Assembly: GCA_016196065.1 (NCBI GenBank)
Contig: JACPYL010000010.1
Location: forward strand, 992,001-1,056,000
DNA length: 64,000 bases
Origin: Acidobacteriota bacterium
Lineage (GTDB): Bacteria > Acidobacteriota > Terriglobia > Terriglobales > Acidobacteriaceae
Direction of reading: 5' to 3'
How positions within the stretch are numbered: the stretch's first letter is position 1; every line of letters starts with the position of its first letter. The notes beneath the pieces are model-generated. The model searched no databases and was not told the origin of the DNA. It saw nothing but the letters and a program-made list of their open reading frames with translations. The position numbers and the translations under genes are program-made. Below are positions 9,388 through 19,398 of this stretch, one piece after another.

Positions 9388-10215
9388 TTGAAAAAACAAA
9401 TTCAGCAAACACTCCGACGAGTGGGACTCTATCACCGTCTACGGGCCTCCCGAATCTACGACCTCTACTGGAGTATCAGTGACGGTGCGCCACTCGAAGA
9501 CCGGCGGAAGGAAGTCAGCTTTTATCGTGAACTATTGCAGGGGTTTCGCGCGGGCGAATTGATTTTTGACGTGGGCGCGAATCAAGGGTCAAAGACGGCG
9601 ATTTTTCTGGCGCTGGGAGCGCGCGTCATAGCGGTCGAGCCGGACGCAGAGAACCAGACGATTCTGCGGGAGATGTTTCTCAAGTACCGGCTCCAAACGA
9701 AACCGGTCAAAATCGTGGGTAAAGCGCTTAGCGACCAGTGTGCGGTAGAAACTATGTGGATCGACGAGCCGGGATCGGCCAAGAACACCCTCAGCCAGAA
9801 ATGGGTCGACACGCTACGAACCGACCAGGCGCGTTTTGGGCACAATCTGCAATTCGCCGAAAAGAGGGAGATCGAAACCACGACGATGGAGCAACTGTTT
9901 GTGGAGCACGGCGTGCCTTTTTTCGTAAAGATCGACGTCGAAGGCTACGAACCGAACGTGCTGCGTGGGATGCAACGTCCGGTCCCGTATTTGTCGTTTG
10001 AAGTCAATCTACCGGAGTTTCAGGCTGAAGGAGTGCATTGCATCGAACGACTGGGGCAGATCGCCGGGCATGGAAAATTCAACTACGCAGTCGATTGCCG
10101 GCTCGGATTGGTGCTGAGCCAGTGGGTTGATCAGACTGAATTCTTGCGGATTTTTGACCGTTGCACTGAGCCGAGTATTGAGGTCTTTTGGAGCACCGTT
10201 CCCGCTGTGCCATAG
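9388..10215 (+). CDS. FkbM-family SAM-dependent methyltransferase
   Basis: Expected to methylate a hydroxyl of a sugar using S-adenosylmethionine. The SAM-binding motif is FDVGANQGSKT near residue 59, followed by an acidic strand end AVEPD and the FkbM segment FFVKIDVEGYEPNVLRGM. The frame has a TTG start at 9388 and no ATG nearby. A gap of about 180 bases follows before the next gene and holds no recognisable element. Confidence 0.87.
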   Translation: MKKQIQQTLRRVGLYHRLRASRIYDLYWSISDGAPLEDRRKEVSFYRELLQGFRAGELIFDVGANQGSKTAIFLALGARVIAVEPDAENQTILREMFLKYRLQTKPVKIVGKALSDQCAVETMWIDEPGSAKNTLSQKWVDTLRTDQARFGHNLQFAEKREIETTTMEQLFVEHGVPFFVKIDVEGYEPNVLRGMQRPVPYLSFEVNLPEFQAEGVHCIERLGQIAGHGKFNYAVDCRLGLVLSQWVDQTEFLRIFDRCTEPSIEVFWSTVPAVP

Positions 10216-10395
10216 ACGAATCTGATTTCTGTCCATTGCTTCGAACGGCCATGCCCCAATGGCCATCCCAGTTGCGAAAGCGGACGACTTGGTGGGGTGC
10301 CAGAATGCCCTTTCGTGTCTAGAGAACAGGGTTTGGCTTGCGTAGACTACAGATTGAATACACCCAGATCCCAAACCCCCGGGGGCCATAGGTAA

Positions 10396-12258
10396 ATGAG
10401 TCGCGTACGAGTATCGGTTTTCATAGCGCTACTAACTTTGTTGTCCCCTGCATCCTACGGCCAGAACTGGGCGGGCATCCTTGCCCCGACCCGTGCCATT
10501 GACTGGTCGAACGCCGGAGTTCGCGGCGGCATCCCCAACAACACCACCATCTGTACGACGCTGAACCCTGGAGCCACCGCGCCTCAAATCAACTCCGCGA
10601 TTGCAGCCTGTGGAAGCGGCAAAGTGGTGATGTTGAATGCTGGCACGTACAACCTCAGTGCTGGGATCGTCTTTAACGGAAAAAGTGGTGTGACATTGCG
10701 CGGTGCAGGGGCGGACAAGACGTTTCTAGTTTTTACCAACGATGGTGGCTGTCACGGTTATGCAGCGGCGATCTGTGTCGACAGTTCGGACACGAATTGG
10801 CCTGGTGGACCCTCGAATTCCGCCAACTGGACTGCCGGATACTCTAAAGCGACGACCACAATCACCCTAAGCAGTGTGAGCAATTTGAAAGTGGGCTCCC
10901 CGCTCATGCTCGATCAGGTTGACGACGCTTCGGACACGGGCACAAAGTTCGTTTGCCAGAACCCCTCGACAAATCCGCCCTGCTCTTTGGAAGGAAATAA
11001 CAATAATGGCGCGCGCAACAACCGAGATCAGGAGCAGATCGTTCAAGTGACGTCGATCAGCGGTAATAACGTAACGATCACGCCCGGGCTTTATGCCACA
11101 AATTGGAGTTCCGGCAAGTCTCCGGGGGCGTGGTGGGCGAACAGCCCGATATCCAGTTCCGGGGTTGAAAGCCTTTCAATTGACAACACAAACTCCAACG
11201 GGGCGCGAGGCGTTGAAATTTTTAACTGCATCGACTGTTGGGTGAGTGGGGTGCGGGGAATTCGGAGCGCCAGATCGCACGTGGAAATTATGGCGTCGGC
11301 AAGAATTACGGTTCGGGACAGCTATTTCTATTTGACGCAGAACGCAGTGAGCCAGAGCTATGGAGTTTCGCCTTACGGTTCGACCGATGTGCTGGTGGAA
11401 AACGTAATTTTTCAGTACATCGCAACTCCGTTGCAAATCAATGGCTGCACAGGTTGCGTGCTGAGCTACAACTTCGCGATCAATAACTACTACGAGGGGG
11501 CGGTTGGTTATGTGATGCCAGCTTTCATGGTGCATACCGCCGGTGACGACTTGATTCTGCTGGAAGGCAATGTGGGCTCACAGACATACGCGGACGTATT
11601 CCATGGCACGCACAATCTGATGACCTACTTCCGCAATTATTTCAGCGGAAACCAGCCGGCCTGCTACAACGGACAACAGTTCCACTTTTCCCCTTGTAAC
11701 TCCCACCAGATCCCGATCATTTTGCAGTCTTACAATCGCGGTTTTAACCTCCTTGGAAATGTCCTTGGACAGGCGGGGTTAGAGCAAAGCTATGAGAATG
11801 GAACCAAGCCTATTTATGACTTGGGTGGTGGGAATACAGAAGGCAATGTCACGGTAAACGGCGATCCGCTTGTTGTTACGACCTTGATGCGTTGGGGAAA
11901 CTACGATACCGTCACGGGCGGCGTGAGATTTTTGGGCAGTGAGGTACCGTCCGGGCTGTCTAATTACGCGAACCCAGTCCCGCCCAGTCAAACGTTGCCC
12001 GATTCGTTCTATCTCTCAGGTAAACCCGCGTGGTGGCCCGCTGGTAAAGCATGGCCTCCGATTGGGCCCGATGTTACGGGTGGAAACATTGCGGGAGTAG
12101 GCGGACATGCCTACACGATTCCGGCGCAGGACTGCTATCTGAATGTCATGGCTGGGCCAGCCGATGGAACGGGGAATGTCCTGAGTTTTAACGCTGACAC
12201 GTGCTATTCGACAACCCAGATCGATCCCCCCTCGGGACTGCAGGCAACCCCTCATTGA
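10396..12258 (+). CDS. Secreted right-handed beta-helix (pectate-lyase-like) protein
   Basis: An exported protein with a clear signal peptide (residues 1-22, ending near SYGQ) and an N-terminal pectate-lyase-superfamily start: a strand-rich segment giving a residue set like NAGTYNLSAGIVFNGKSGVTLRG. It then continues as short Asn-, Val- and Ile-rich turns typical of a parallel beta helix. Length is 620 aa. In glycan loci such proteins are often lyases, hydrolases or epimerases that trim the polymer during export. No catalytic residues could be identified with confidence. Confidence 0.75.
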   Translation: MSRVRVSVFIALLTLLSPASYGQNWAGILAPTRAIDWSNAGVRGGIPNNTTICTTLNPGATAPQINSAIAACGSGKVVMLNAGTYNLSAGIVFNGKSGVTLRGAGADKTFLVFTNDGGCHGYAAAICVDSSDTNWPGGPSNSANWTAGYSKATTTITLSSVSNLKVGSPLMLDQVDDASDTGTKFVCQNPSTNPPCSLEGNNNNGARNNRDQEQIVQVTSISGNNVTITPGLYATNWSSGKSPGAWWANSPISSSGVESLSIDNTNSNGARGVEIFNCIDCWVSGVRGIRSARSHVEIMASARITVRDSYFYLTQNAVSQSYGVSPYGSTDVLVENVIFQYIATPLQINGCTGCVLSYNFAINNYYEGAVGYVMPAFMVHTAGDDLILLEGNVGSQTYADVFHGTHNLMTYFRNYFSGNQPACYNGQQFHFSPCNSHQIPIILQSYNRGFNLLGNVLGQAGLEQSYENGTKPIYDLGGGNTEGNVTVNGDPLVVTTLMRWGNYDTVTGGVRFLGSEVPSGLSNYANPVPPSQTLPDSFYLSGKPAWWPAGKAWPPIGPDVTGGNIAGVGGHAYTIPAQDCYLNVMAGPADGTGNVLSFNADTCYSTTQIDPPSGLQATPH

Positions 12259-12377
12259 TGGCAACGCGCAGCACACTGAAGATCTGATTTTCCGTTTTTG
12301 GTGGAAGAATACCGGCACGCACGCCTGGTGCAGCCTCTCGCGCAGGAAGATTTCTCCGCAATGTTTTTACTCCGGTC

Positions 12378-13631
12378 ATGGTACGCACTTCTCAATCTGT
12401 GATGGATTCCTCGAACGCCGAGACTGAGGTTTTGGTCACCAGGCAGTCCGCGAAGATTCGTGTGGCGCTGCTGACGGGCGGATTCGACCGTCCATATGCG
12501 TTCGGCTTGTCCATGGCGCTGGCGGCCCAGGGAGTGTCGGTGGATGTGATCGGCGGCGCGGAAGTGGATTCCCCCGAAATGCATAGCACGAGCGGCGTCC
12601 AGTTTCTCGATGCCTATGGCGATCCGAGAAAACCTGCGGGACTGTTTGGCCGATTGGCCCGAGTGCTGGGCTCGTACCTGCGGATTGTACGTTATGCCGT
12701 CAGCACACGGGCGAAGATCCTGCACCTGCTGTGGAATAACAAGTTTCCGTTTTTCGACCGCACCCTGCTGATGCTGTTTTACACATTGCTGGGTAAGAAA
12801 ATCGTGTTCACGGCGCACAACGTCAATGCCGGCAAACGCGATGGCAACGATTCCTGGCATAACCAACTGGGGTTGAGAACGCAATACCGGTTATGTGACC
12901 ACATTTTTGTACATACCGATAAAATGAAAGCCGAGTTGCTGGAGGAATACGGGGTTGCAACCGACGCGATTTCAGTGATTCCGTTTGGCATTAACAACTC
13001 GGTCCCTGACACTTCGCTCACATCCGCGGAGGCGAAACGCAAGCTGGGCCTCGCGAAGGACGAGCGGATAATTTTGTTCTACGGCGCAATCCGACCTTAT
13101 AAGGGACTAGAACATTTGGTGGCCGCGTTTCAGCGGATCGCACCAGCGGATCATCGGCTCAGGCTGATCGTCGCCGGGGAAATGAAAAAAGGTTCGGAGC
13201 AATACTGGCTCGATATCCGCCGCACGATCGAAAACGATCCCGCGCGGGAGCAGGTCATTCAGAAAATCGAGTTTGTCCCGGACGAGGAAACCGAACTCTA
13301 CTTCAAAGCTGCCGATGTCACCGTGCTGCCCTATACGGAAGTATTTCAGAGCGGCGTGCTGTTCCTGGCATATAGCTTTGGATTGCCGGTGATCGCCTCC
13401 GACGTGGGATCGTTTCGCGACGATATTCTTCCGGGCAAGACCGGGTTCCTGTCTCAGTCGTGTGGGGCGGCCGACCTCGGACAGGCGCTGGAAACGTATT
13501 TCTCAAGCGACCTTTACCGGGACCTCGACCGGCGGCGCCAGGAAATCCGGGACTTCGCCAATGCGCGCAACTCCTGGAGTGTCGTCGGGGGAAAGACGCG
13601 CGCCCTCTACGAAGTCTTGTTACAGCAATAG
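12378..13631 (+). CDS. Glycosyltransferase family 4
   Basis: A GT-B glycosyltransferase with a variable N-terminal acceptor domain and a C-terminal nucleotide-sugar domain. The C-terminal half contains LFYGAIRPYKGLEHLV, then FVPDEETELYFKAADVTVLPYTEVFQSGVLFLAYSFG in outline, which is the GT4 E-x7-E region, although the first acidic residue is in an unusual SGV context. Length is 417 aa. The start at 12378 leaves about 25 residues before the first strand, so a slightly later start is possible. Confidence 0.86.
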   Translation: MVRTSQSVMDSSNAETEVLVTRQSAKIRVALLTGGFDRPYAFGLSMALAAQGVSVDVIGGAEVDSPEMHSTSGVQFLDAYGDPRKPAGLFGRLARVLGSYLRIVRYAVSTRAKILHLLWNNKFPFFDRTLLMLFYTLLGKKIVFTAHNVNAGKRDGNDSWHNQLGLRTQYRLCDHIFVHTDKMKAELLEEYGVATDAISVIPFGINNSVPDTSLTSAEAKRKLGLAKDERIILFYGAIRPYKGLEHLVAAFQRIAPADHRLRLIVAGEMKKGSEQYWLDIRRTIENDPAREQVIQKIEFVPDEETELYFKAADVTVLPYTEVFQSGVLFLAYSFGLPVIASDVGSFRDDILPGKTGFLSQSCGAADLGQALETYFSSDLYRDLDRRRQEIRDFANARNSWSVVGGKTRALYEVLLQQ

Positions 13632-13648
13632 GCACTCTGCCCAATTCA

Positions 13649-14866
13649 ATGGAAACCATCATGGCACTCGCAGAACTGCAAACGCCGGCGCCCGCGAAAT
13701 ATGCGGATGCCAAAGCTCGGATTTTCGAATCGATCTGCCGCCTGTCCGACTGGCTGGAACGGAACGATTACCGGGGGTACGACACCTTCGACGGGTTGAA
13801 CGCGCGCTACGTGCGTCCTTTGGCGTTTAACAATAAATTTCTCAACACGGTGCTGCAGCAAGGCGTGCGCCGGTTTCCACTCAACCTTCGCCCGCTCCTC
13901 GGCGTGCGCAAGGACTACTCGACCAAAGGCATGGGATTTCTGGCGCGCGGTTTTATGAGAATGCACACCGCAACCGGGAATAAGGCGTGGGCGGACAAAG
14001 CCGAGTATTGCTTGCAGTGGCTGATCGAGCACCAGACTCCTGGCCTGAGTGGCGCATGCTGGGGTAATCACTTCGATTATCAGTCGCGCAGTTTCTATCT
14101 GCCGCGGAATGTGCCGACCGTGGTGTGGACTTCGCTGATCGGCCACGCCTTCCTCGAGGGCTATGATCATTTCAAGAACGATCGCTACCTTGCGATTGCA
14201 GTCAGCGCCTGTGAACACATCATGAAAGATCTGGATAAGCTTCCTGACGGCGAGGGAGCGTGCATCAGTTACATTCCGGGCGGTAAGAGCTGGGTGCACA
14301 ATGCGAACACCTTGGGCGGAAGCCTGCTTGCCCGGACCTTTTCGCATACCGGCCGGGAGGACTACCGCGAGCAGGCGCGGAAGGCGCTCCAGTACACGGC
14401 GCAGTATCAGCGCGCCGATGCCTCCTGGTGGTATGGAGAAAAAGACAACCTGCACTGGGTGGACAACTTTCACACCGCCTACGTACTCGACTGTTTCAAG
14501 TTTTACCGCGAAGGTTCCGGGGATCACCGCTTCGACGGAAACATGTCGAGCGGTTACGAATACTGGAAAAAGATCTTCTTTCTCGAGGAGGGAACCCCCC
14601 GCTACTACGATCACAAGATTCTGCCGATTGATATTCAGTGCAGCTCCCAGGCCATCGACACGCTTGTGTTTTTCAACGATCTGGATCCCGGCAATCTGGC
14701 GCTCGCCGTGAAGGTCGCGCACTGGACCATCGAAAATATGCAGGACCGCTCCGGATATTTTTACTATCGCCGTTATTCTCCCTGGCTGGTCAACAAGACA
14801 CCCACGCTGCATTGGGGACAGGCGACCATGATGTGCGCGCTCGCCGGGCTCTACCGGTTGCTGTAA
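13649..14866 (+). CDS. Alpha/alpha-toroid (six-hairpin glycosidase-like) protein
   Basis: The 405-residue protein has repeated helical hairpins with aromatic and acidic residues (for example WLIEHQTPGLSGACWG, WWYGEKDNLHWVDNFHT and HWGQATMMCALAGLYRLL), the pattern of an alpha/alpha barrel as in six-hairpin glycosidases and sugar epimerases. It lacks a signal peptide, so it probably acts in the cytoplasm on a precursor. The ATG at 13649 was chosen because it follows the upstream stop; an ATG four codons later is equally possible. It lies between two GT4 genes. Similar proteins carry misleading names in public annotation, and no activity can be assigned. Confidence 0.72.
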   Translation: METIMALAELQTPAPAKYADAKARIFESICRLSDWLERNDYRGYDTFDGLNARYVRPLAFNNKFLNTVLQQGVRRFPLNLRPLLGVRKDYSTKGMGFLARGFMRMHTATGNKAWADKAEYCLQWLIEHQTPGLSGACWGNHFDYQSRSFYLPRNVPTVVWTSLIGHAFLEGYDHFKNDRYLAIAVSACEHIMKDLDKLPDGEGACISYIPGGKSWVHNANTLGGSLLARTFSHTGREDYREQARKALQYTAQYQRADASWWYGEKDNLHWVDNFHTAYVLDCFKFYREGSGDHRFDGNMSSGYEYWKKIFFLEEGTPRYYDHKILPIDIQCSSQAIDTLVFFNDLDPGNLALAVKVAHWTIENMQDRSGYFYYRRYSPWLVNKTPTLHWGQATMMCALAGLYRLL

Positions 14867-14879
14867 CGATCGTCATCTC

Positions 14880-16067
14880 ATGGCTAAAAAAAAAGTTCTG
14901 ATTATCGTCGAGAACCTTCCGGTCCCGTTTGACAGCCGGGTGTGGAAGGAAGCGTGTTCGCTGCGCCAGTCTGGATACGAGGTCACGGTATTGTGCCCTA
15001 AAGGCAAGGGGTACAGTCGCGGCTATGAATTGCTAGCCGGCATTCATATTTACCGCCATCCGATCCCGCACGAGGGCAACACGCCGCCCGGATATTTGTG
15101 GGAGTACGGCAGCGCGCTGCTGTGGGAGTTTCTCTACACCGGGTGGATTTTTCTACGGCGGGGATTTCACGTAATCCAGGGCTGCAATCCTCCCGACAAC
15201 ATTTTTATGGTTGCCCTCCCCTTCAAATTGTTTGGCGTGAAGTACATCTTCGACCATCACGATGCGAACCCCGAACTCTACCTTTCGAAGTATGAAAAAG
15301 AGAATGCGCTCTACCGGGCGCAGGTCTGGCTGGAGAAGATGACGTTCCGTTTTACCGACGTCGCCATGTCGACCAACGAGAGCTACAAGGAATTGGCGGT
15401 CAGTCGGGGAGGCCTGGCGCGCGAAGATGTGTTCGTGGTGCGCAATGGTCCGGACTTGGAAACATTTAAACCAGTTGCACCCAAGCCGGAACTGAAATAC
15501 GGCAAGCAATATCTGGTTGGTTACGTTGGGACCATGAGCGTTCAGGAGGGACTCGATTTGCTCCTGGATGTGGCGCAATACATGAAGCAGAAGGGCCGCC
15601 GTGACGTCCATTTCACCTGTGTCGGCGGAGGGCCTGGGCTAGCCGGCCTGCGCCAGATGGTGAAAGACAAGAATCTCGAAGACACCGTCAACTTCACCGG
15701 GCGGATTCCGGACTCGCAGTTGCTCGACATTCTTTCTACGGCCGACGTCTGTGTGAATCCTGACAAGCCCTGCGACATGAACAACATCTCCACCATGATC
15801 AAGGTCATGGAATACATGGCGCTCTCAAAGCCGATTGTGCAGTTTGATTTGAAAGAGGGACGGTTCAGCGCGGGGCAAGCTTCGCTTTACGCCGACAATA
15901 AGAACCAGGTGCCGGATTTCGCGGAGAAAATCTTGTGGTTGCTAGCAAATCCGGAGGAAAGAAGGATAATGGGCAAATTCGGACACGAGCGGGTCAGGAC
16001 GCAATTGGCCTGGGAATATTCCGTCGGAAACCTCCTGGCGGCCTACGAGCGGGTGTTCAACAAATGA
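14880..16067 (+). CDS. Glycosyltransferase family 4
   Basis: A GT-B enzyme of 395 aa. The N-terminal half starts with LIIVENLPVPFDSRVWKEA, characteristic of GT4 enzymes in exopolysaccharide clusters. The C-terminal half has a nucleotide-binding region with VGYVGTMSVQEGLDLLLDV and MNNISTMIKVMEYMALSKPIV, where the conserved acidic position is Glu in the KVMEYMA context. It overlaps the following GT2 gene by an ATGA junction. Donor unknown. Confidence 0.87.
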   Translation: MAKKKVLIIVENLPVPFDSRVWKEACSLRQSGYEVTVLCPKGKGYSRGYELLAGIHIYRHPIPHEGNTPPGYLWEYGSALLWEFLYTGWIFLRRGFHVIQGCNPPDNIFMVALPFKLFGVKYIFDHHDANPELYLSKYEKENALYRAQVWLEKMTFRFTDVAMSTNESYKELAVSRGGLAREDVFVVRNGPDLETFKPVAPKPELKYGKQYLVGYVGTMSVQEGLDLLLDVAQYMKQKGRRDVHFTCVGGGPGLAGLRQMVKDKNLEDTVNFTGRIPDSQLLDILSTADVCVNPDKPCDMNNISTMIKVMEYMALSKPIVQFDLKEGRFSAGQASLYADNKNQVPDFAEKILWLLANPEERRIMGKFGHERVRTQLAWEYSVGNLLAAYERVFNK

Positions 16068-17113
16068 GCGAAATGAACTCAGCAGGCAAACCCCTGGTGT
16101 CGATCCTCATTCCAGCGTTCAACGCGGGGGAGTGGATTGCCGACACATTGCGATCCGCCATCGATCAGACCTGGGAGAACAAGGAGATCATCGTCGTTGA
16201 CGACGGGTCGACCGACAATACGTTGGAGATTGCGCGCCAGTTCGAATCGGAAGGAGTGCGCGTCCACACGCAGACGAACCGCGGAGCGGCGGCCACTCGC
16301 AATCAGGCATTCGCGTTGTGCAATGGTGAATACATTCAGTGGCTCGATGCGGATGATCTCCTGTCGGCGGATAAAATCGGCAGGCAAGTGGAAGTGCTGC
16401 GGTCGCTATCGAGCCGGCGAACGCTGGCTTCTTCGGCCTGGGGCCAGTTCCTGTACCGCCCGCAGCGCACCGAGTTCCGGTCCACCGCTCTGTGGTGCGA
16501 TTTGCCGCCCGCTGAGTGGCTGGTACGGAAGATGGCGCAGAACCTTCACATGCAGACTGGGACCTGGCTGGTAAGCCGGGAACTGACCGAGGCGGCGGGT
16601 CCGTGGAATACACAATTGCTGGGCGACGACGACGGGGAATATTTCTGCCGCGTGCTGCTGGCCAGCGACGGCGTGCGTTTTGTGCCGGAAGCGAGAGTAT
16701 ATTACCGGGCATCGGGAACCTCGAGTCTCAGCTACATCGGGCGGTCGCAGCGGAAGATGGAAGCACAGTGGAAGTCGATGCAGATGCATGTGCAGTATCT
16801 GCGATCGCTCGAAGACAGTGAGCGGACACGCGCGGCATGTGTGCAGTACCTGCAGAACTGGCTGATTTTTTTCTATCCCGAGCGGCTCGATCTGGTGCAG
16901 CAGGCGCAGGAATTGGCGGCCGTATTGGGTGGGGCTCTGCATACGCCGCAGCTCTCCTGGAAATACTCGTGGATGGAACGATTGTTTGGCTGGCACTTTG
17001 CCAAGCGGGCACAGCAAATCCTGCCTTCCACACGGTGGTCTGTGCAGCGGTTTGTGGACAAGCAACTAGCCTCGCTGGACTCCGGGAAGAAGCGGTCGTC
17101 TGGTATCGCGTAG
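16064..17113 (+). CDS. Glycosyltransferase family 2
   Basis: A GT-A glycosyltransferase of 349 aa with the N-terminal signature VSILIPAFNAGEWIADTL, DDGSTDNT near residue 47 and a WLDADD metal motif near residue 95. The start is the ATG at 16064, which overlaps the upstream stop (ATGA) and lies right before the conserved strand. Its C-terminal 100 residues are helical and basic, perhaps for membrane association. Confidence 0.88.
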   Translation: MSEMNSAGKPLVSILIPAFNAGEWIADTLRSAIDQTWENKEIIVVDDGSTDNTLEIARQFESEGVRVHTQTNRGAAATRNQAFALCNGEYIQWLDADDLLSADKIGRQVEVLRSLSSRRTLASSAWGQFLYRPQRTEFRSTALWCDLPPAEWLVRKMAQNLHMQTGTWLVSRELTEAAGPWNTQLLGDDDGEYFCRVLLASDGVRFVPEARVYYRASGTSSLSYIGRSQRKMEAQWKSMQMHVQYLRSLEDSERTRAACVQYLQNWLIFFYPERLDLVQQAQELAAVLGGALHTPQLSWKYSWMERLFGWHFAKRAQQILPSTRWSVQRFVDKQLASLDSGKKRSSGIA

Positions 17114-17184
17114 TGCCCGTGGTAGAGGGGCGGCCGCGCGGTTGGATTCGAAAATCAAGAAGTCGATCGGCGAAAGGTTAACTC

Positions 17185-18231
17185 ATGGTTATCACTAGCA
17201 CTCCATTGCGGATTTCATTTTTCGGTGGAGGCACAGATTATCCTGTGTGGTATCGCGAACACGGTGGGGCGGTGCTCGCGACTACCATCAACAAGTGCTG
17301 CTACATCACGGTTCGCCGACTCCCGCCATTCTTTGAGTTCCATAGCCGCGTGTCGTACTCCCGTGTGGAGAATGTTACAAAGAACAACGAGATTCAGCAC
17401 CCGTCCGTCCGCGCCTGCCTGGAGTTCATGAAAATGGAAGAAGGCGTCGAGATTCATCACGTCGCCGATCTTCCCGCGCGCACCGGACTCGGCACCAGTT
17501 CCGCTTTTACCGTCGGATTGCTGCTAGGACTGTATGCGCTGAAGAATCAGATGCGCGACAAACATTCGCTCAATGCGGATGCGATCCATGTCGAACAGGA
17601 AATTGTGCAGGAGGCGGTGGGCTCGCAGGACCAGACCAGCGCCGCGTACGGCGGTTTCAACCGCATCAATTTCAATCCCGATGGAAGCATCGAAGTCAAT
17701 CGGATTCTGGCCGCCCCCAGCCGCATGGCAGAGCTTGAAAATCATCTTGCGCTATTTTTTACGGGCTTTTCCCGGACCGCGTCCGAGATCGCGACCGAAC
17801 AGGTGAGGATCACTCCGCATAAGAAGAAAGAGCTGGAAACCATGTATCAACTGGTCGGAGAGGCGGAATCGATTGTCTCGAGCCCCGGCCGCTCGCTCGA
17901 TGAATTCGGCAAGCTGATGCACGAGAGCTGGCAGATCAAGCGCTCGCTGACTCAGAAGATATCCAACGCCAACATTGACGAAATTTACAATGCCGGAATC
18001 AGTGCTGGCGCTCTCGGCGGCAAATTGCTCGGAGCGGGCGGTGGCGGCTTCATGCTGTTTTACGTCACTCCCGAGAAGCGTCAGGCATTGCGGCAGCGCC
18101 TGAAGAAGCTGTTGTGCGTTCCGGTTGGGTTTTCTAGCAAAGGCAGTCACGTTGTGGTGTACGAACCGGAAGAGCAGTATGACCAATCCACGATCGAGGA
18201 ACGCTCGCTGGTATATGCACAACGCAGTTGA
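17185..18231 (+). CDS. hddA: D-glycero-D-manno-heptose 7-phosphate kinase (GHMP family)
   Basis: Phosphorylates D-glycero-D-manno-heptose 7-phosphate at C1, a step in GDP-heptose synthesis. The protein begins with TPLRISFFGGGTDYP, typical of HddA-type GHMP kinases. The ATP-binding motif PARTGLGTSSAF lies near residue 95 and the C-terminal motif KLLGAGGGGF near residue 280. Length (348 aa) matches the family. Genes for the remaining steps (hddC 20343, gmhA 21126, gmhB 21731) follow, which supports heptose rather than fucose or galactose as substrate. Confidence 0.88.
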   Translation: MVITSTPLRISFFGGGTDYPVWYREHGGAVLATTINKCCYITVRRLPPFFEFHSRVSYSRVENVTKNNEIQHPSVRACLEFMKMEEGVEIHHVADLPARTGLGTSSAFTVGLLLGLYALKNQMRDKHSLNADAIHVEQEIVQEAVGSQDQTSAAYGGFNRINFNPDGSIEVNRILAAPSRMAELENHLALFFTGFSRTASEIATEQVRITPHKKKELETMYQLVGEAESIVSSPGRSLDEFGKLMHESWQIKRSLTQKISNANIDEIYNAGISAGALGGKLLGAGGGGFMLFYVTPEKRQALRQRLKKLLCVPVGFSSKGSHVVVYEPEEQYDQSTIEERSLVYAQRS

Positions 18232-19277
18232 CTGGAGTGCCGCGAGTGGAAGTGCACGTCATCAATCCGCTATTGGATGACCGGTGGAATGATCTGGTAA
18301 GCCATCACAGCCGGGCTTCGGCTTTTCATCAGCGAGGCTGGATCGACGCGCTCGCCCGCACTTACGGTTTTGAGCCACTCGTTCTCACCAGCGCACCGGA
18401 CGGACAGAGTCTGCGAAACGGTGTGGTGTTGTGCCGGGTCAAGAGCTGGATCACAGGAAATCGTCTGGTTTCGCTGCCCTTTTCCGATCACTGCGATCCG
18501 CTTGTGGATGGGCAGGACGAATGGACAATATTCGAAGATTGGCTGCAGACGGAGTGTGGCCGCACTCGTGGCTACGCGGAACTGCGTCCGAGAATGGACG
18601 ATACCCGTTACGCGGTTCGCCCGTCGCAGTCGTATTGGCTGCACGAACTCGATCTGGGACCAGAGTTGAGCCGGTTATTTGATAACTTGCACAAGGATTC
18701 CATTCAGCGCAAGATTCGCCGCGCAGAAAGAGAGAGGCTGCAATGCGATACCGGGCGGTCGGCGAGGCATTTGGATGAGTTCTACCGTTTGATGCTCAAG
18801 ACCCGGCGGCGCCATCAGTTGTTGCCGCCTCCCCCAAGCTGGATAAGGGCTTTGTCTGAGTGTCTGGGAGACAAGCTCGAGATCCGGCTGGCAATGAAAG
18901 ACAATCGCGCGGTCGCTGCCTTATTAACCCTCCGCCACCGGAATACTGTCACGTACAAGTATGGGTGCTCCGACAGTAAGCATCATCAACTGGGTGGGAT
19001 GCCCTTCTTGTTCTGGCGGCTGATTGAGGAGAGCAAGGCGGCGGGAGCGGAAAAAATTGATTTCGGACGTTCCGAGCCGAATCAGCATGGGCTGGTCGCG
19101 TTCAAAGAAAAGTTTGGTATGGCTGGGAGACGGCTGCACTACTATTGTTACGGTCGTGTCAGCGGCGAAGCCTGGTGGAACCCGCTGAATATGACCCTCA
19201 TGCGGCGCATCCTACCGGCACTGCCCGACGCACTCCTGAGCACGAGTGGAGGCTGGCTTTACCGGCACGTGGGGTAG
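18228..19277 (+). CDS. FemAB-like GNAT acyltransferase
   Basis: A 349-residue protein of the FemAB/GNAT type used in peptidoglycan bridging and in exopolysaccharide modification. It has the segment RKIRRAERE, followed by a GNAT domain with AVAALLTLRHRNTVTYKYG and a final block IDFGRSEPNQHGLVAFKEKFG that is typical of this group. The TTG at 18228 overlaps the hddA stop by four bases. Its placement inside the heptose genes suggests that it acylates a sugar of the same repeat unit; that is inference. Confidence 0.78.
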   Translation: MTGVPRVEVHVINPLLDDRWNDLVSHHSRASAFHQRGWIDALARTYGFEPLVLTSAPDGQSLRNGVVLCRVKSWITGNRLVSLPFSDHCDPLVDGQDEWTIFEDWLQTECGRTRGYAELRPRMDDTRYAVRPSQSYWLHELDLGPELSRLFDNLHKDSIQRKIRRAERERLQCDTGRSARHLDEFYRLMLKTRRRHQLLPPPPSWIRALSECLGDKLEIRLAMKDNRAVAALLTLRHRNTVTYKYGCSDSKHHQLGGMPFLFWRLIEESKAAGAEKIDFGRSEPNQHGLVAFKEKFGMAGRRLHYYCYGRVSGEAWWNPLNMTLMRRILPALPDALLSTSGGWLYRHVG

Positions 19278-19398
19278 GCCACCTGCCAAAATGGCGATGG
19301 CAAGATTTGGGACGCCCCATACAGGTTTCCCTTCCTGAAGAATCGTTCGTTTCGATTTGCCATAGGGTTGAATATTCAATCAAGTGTTGAGGAGCAGA

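Noticed and set aside
13646-14812. Long minus-strand open frame of 388 codons
   Set aside because: Antisense to the toroid protein gene, with low-complexity translation and no ribosome binding site.
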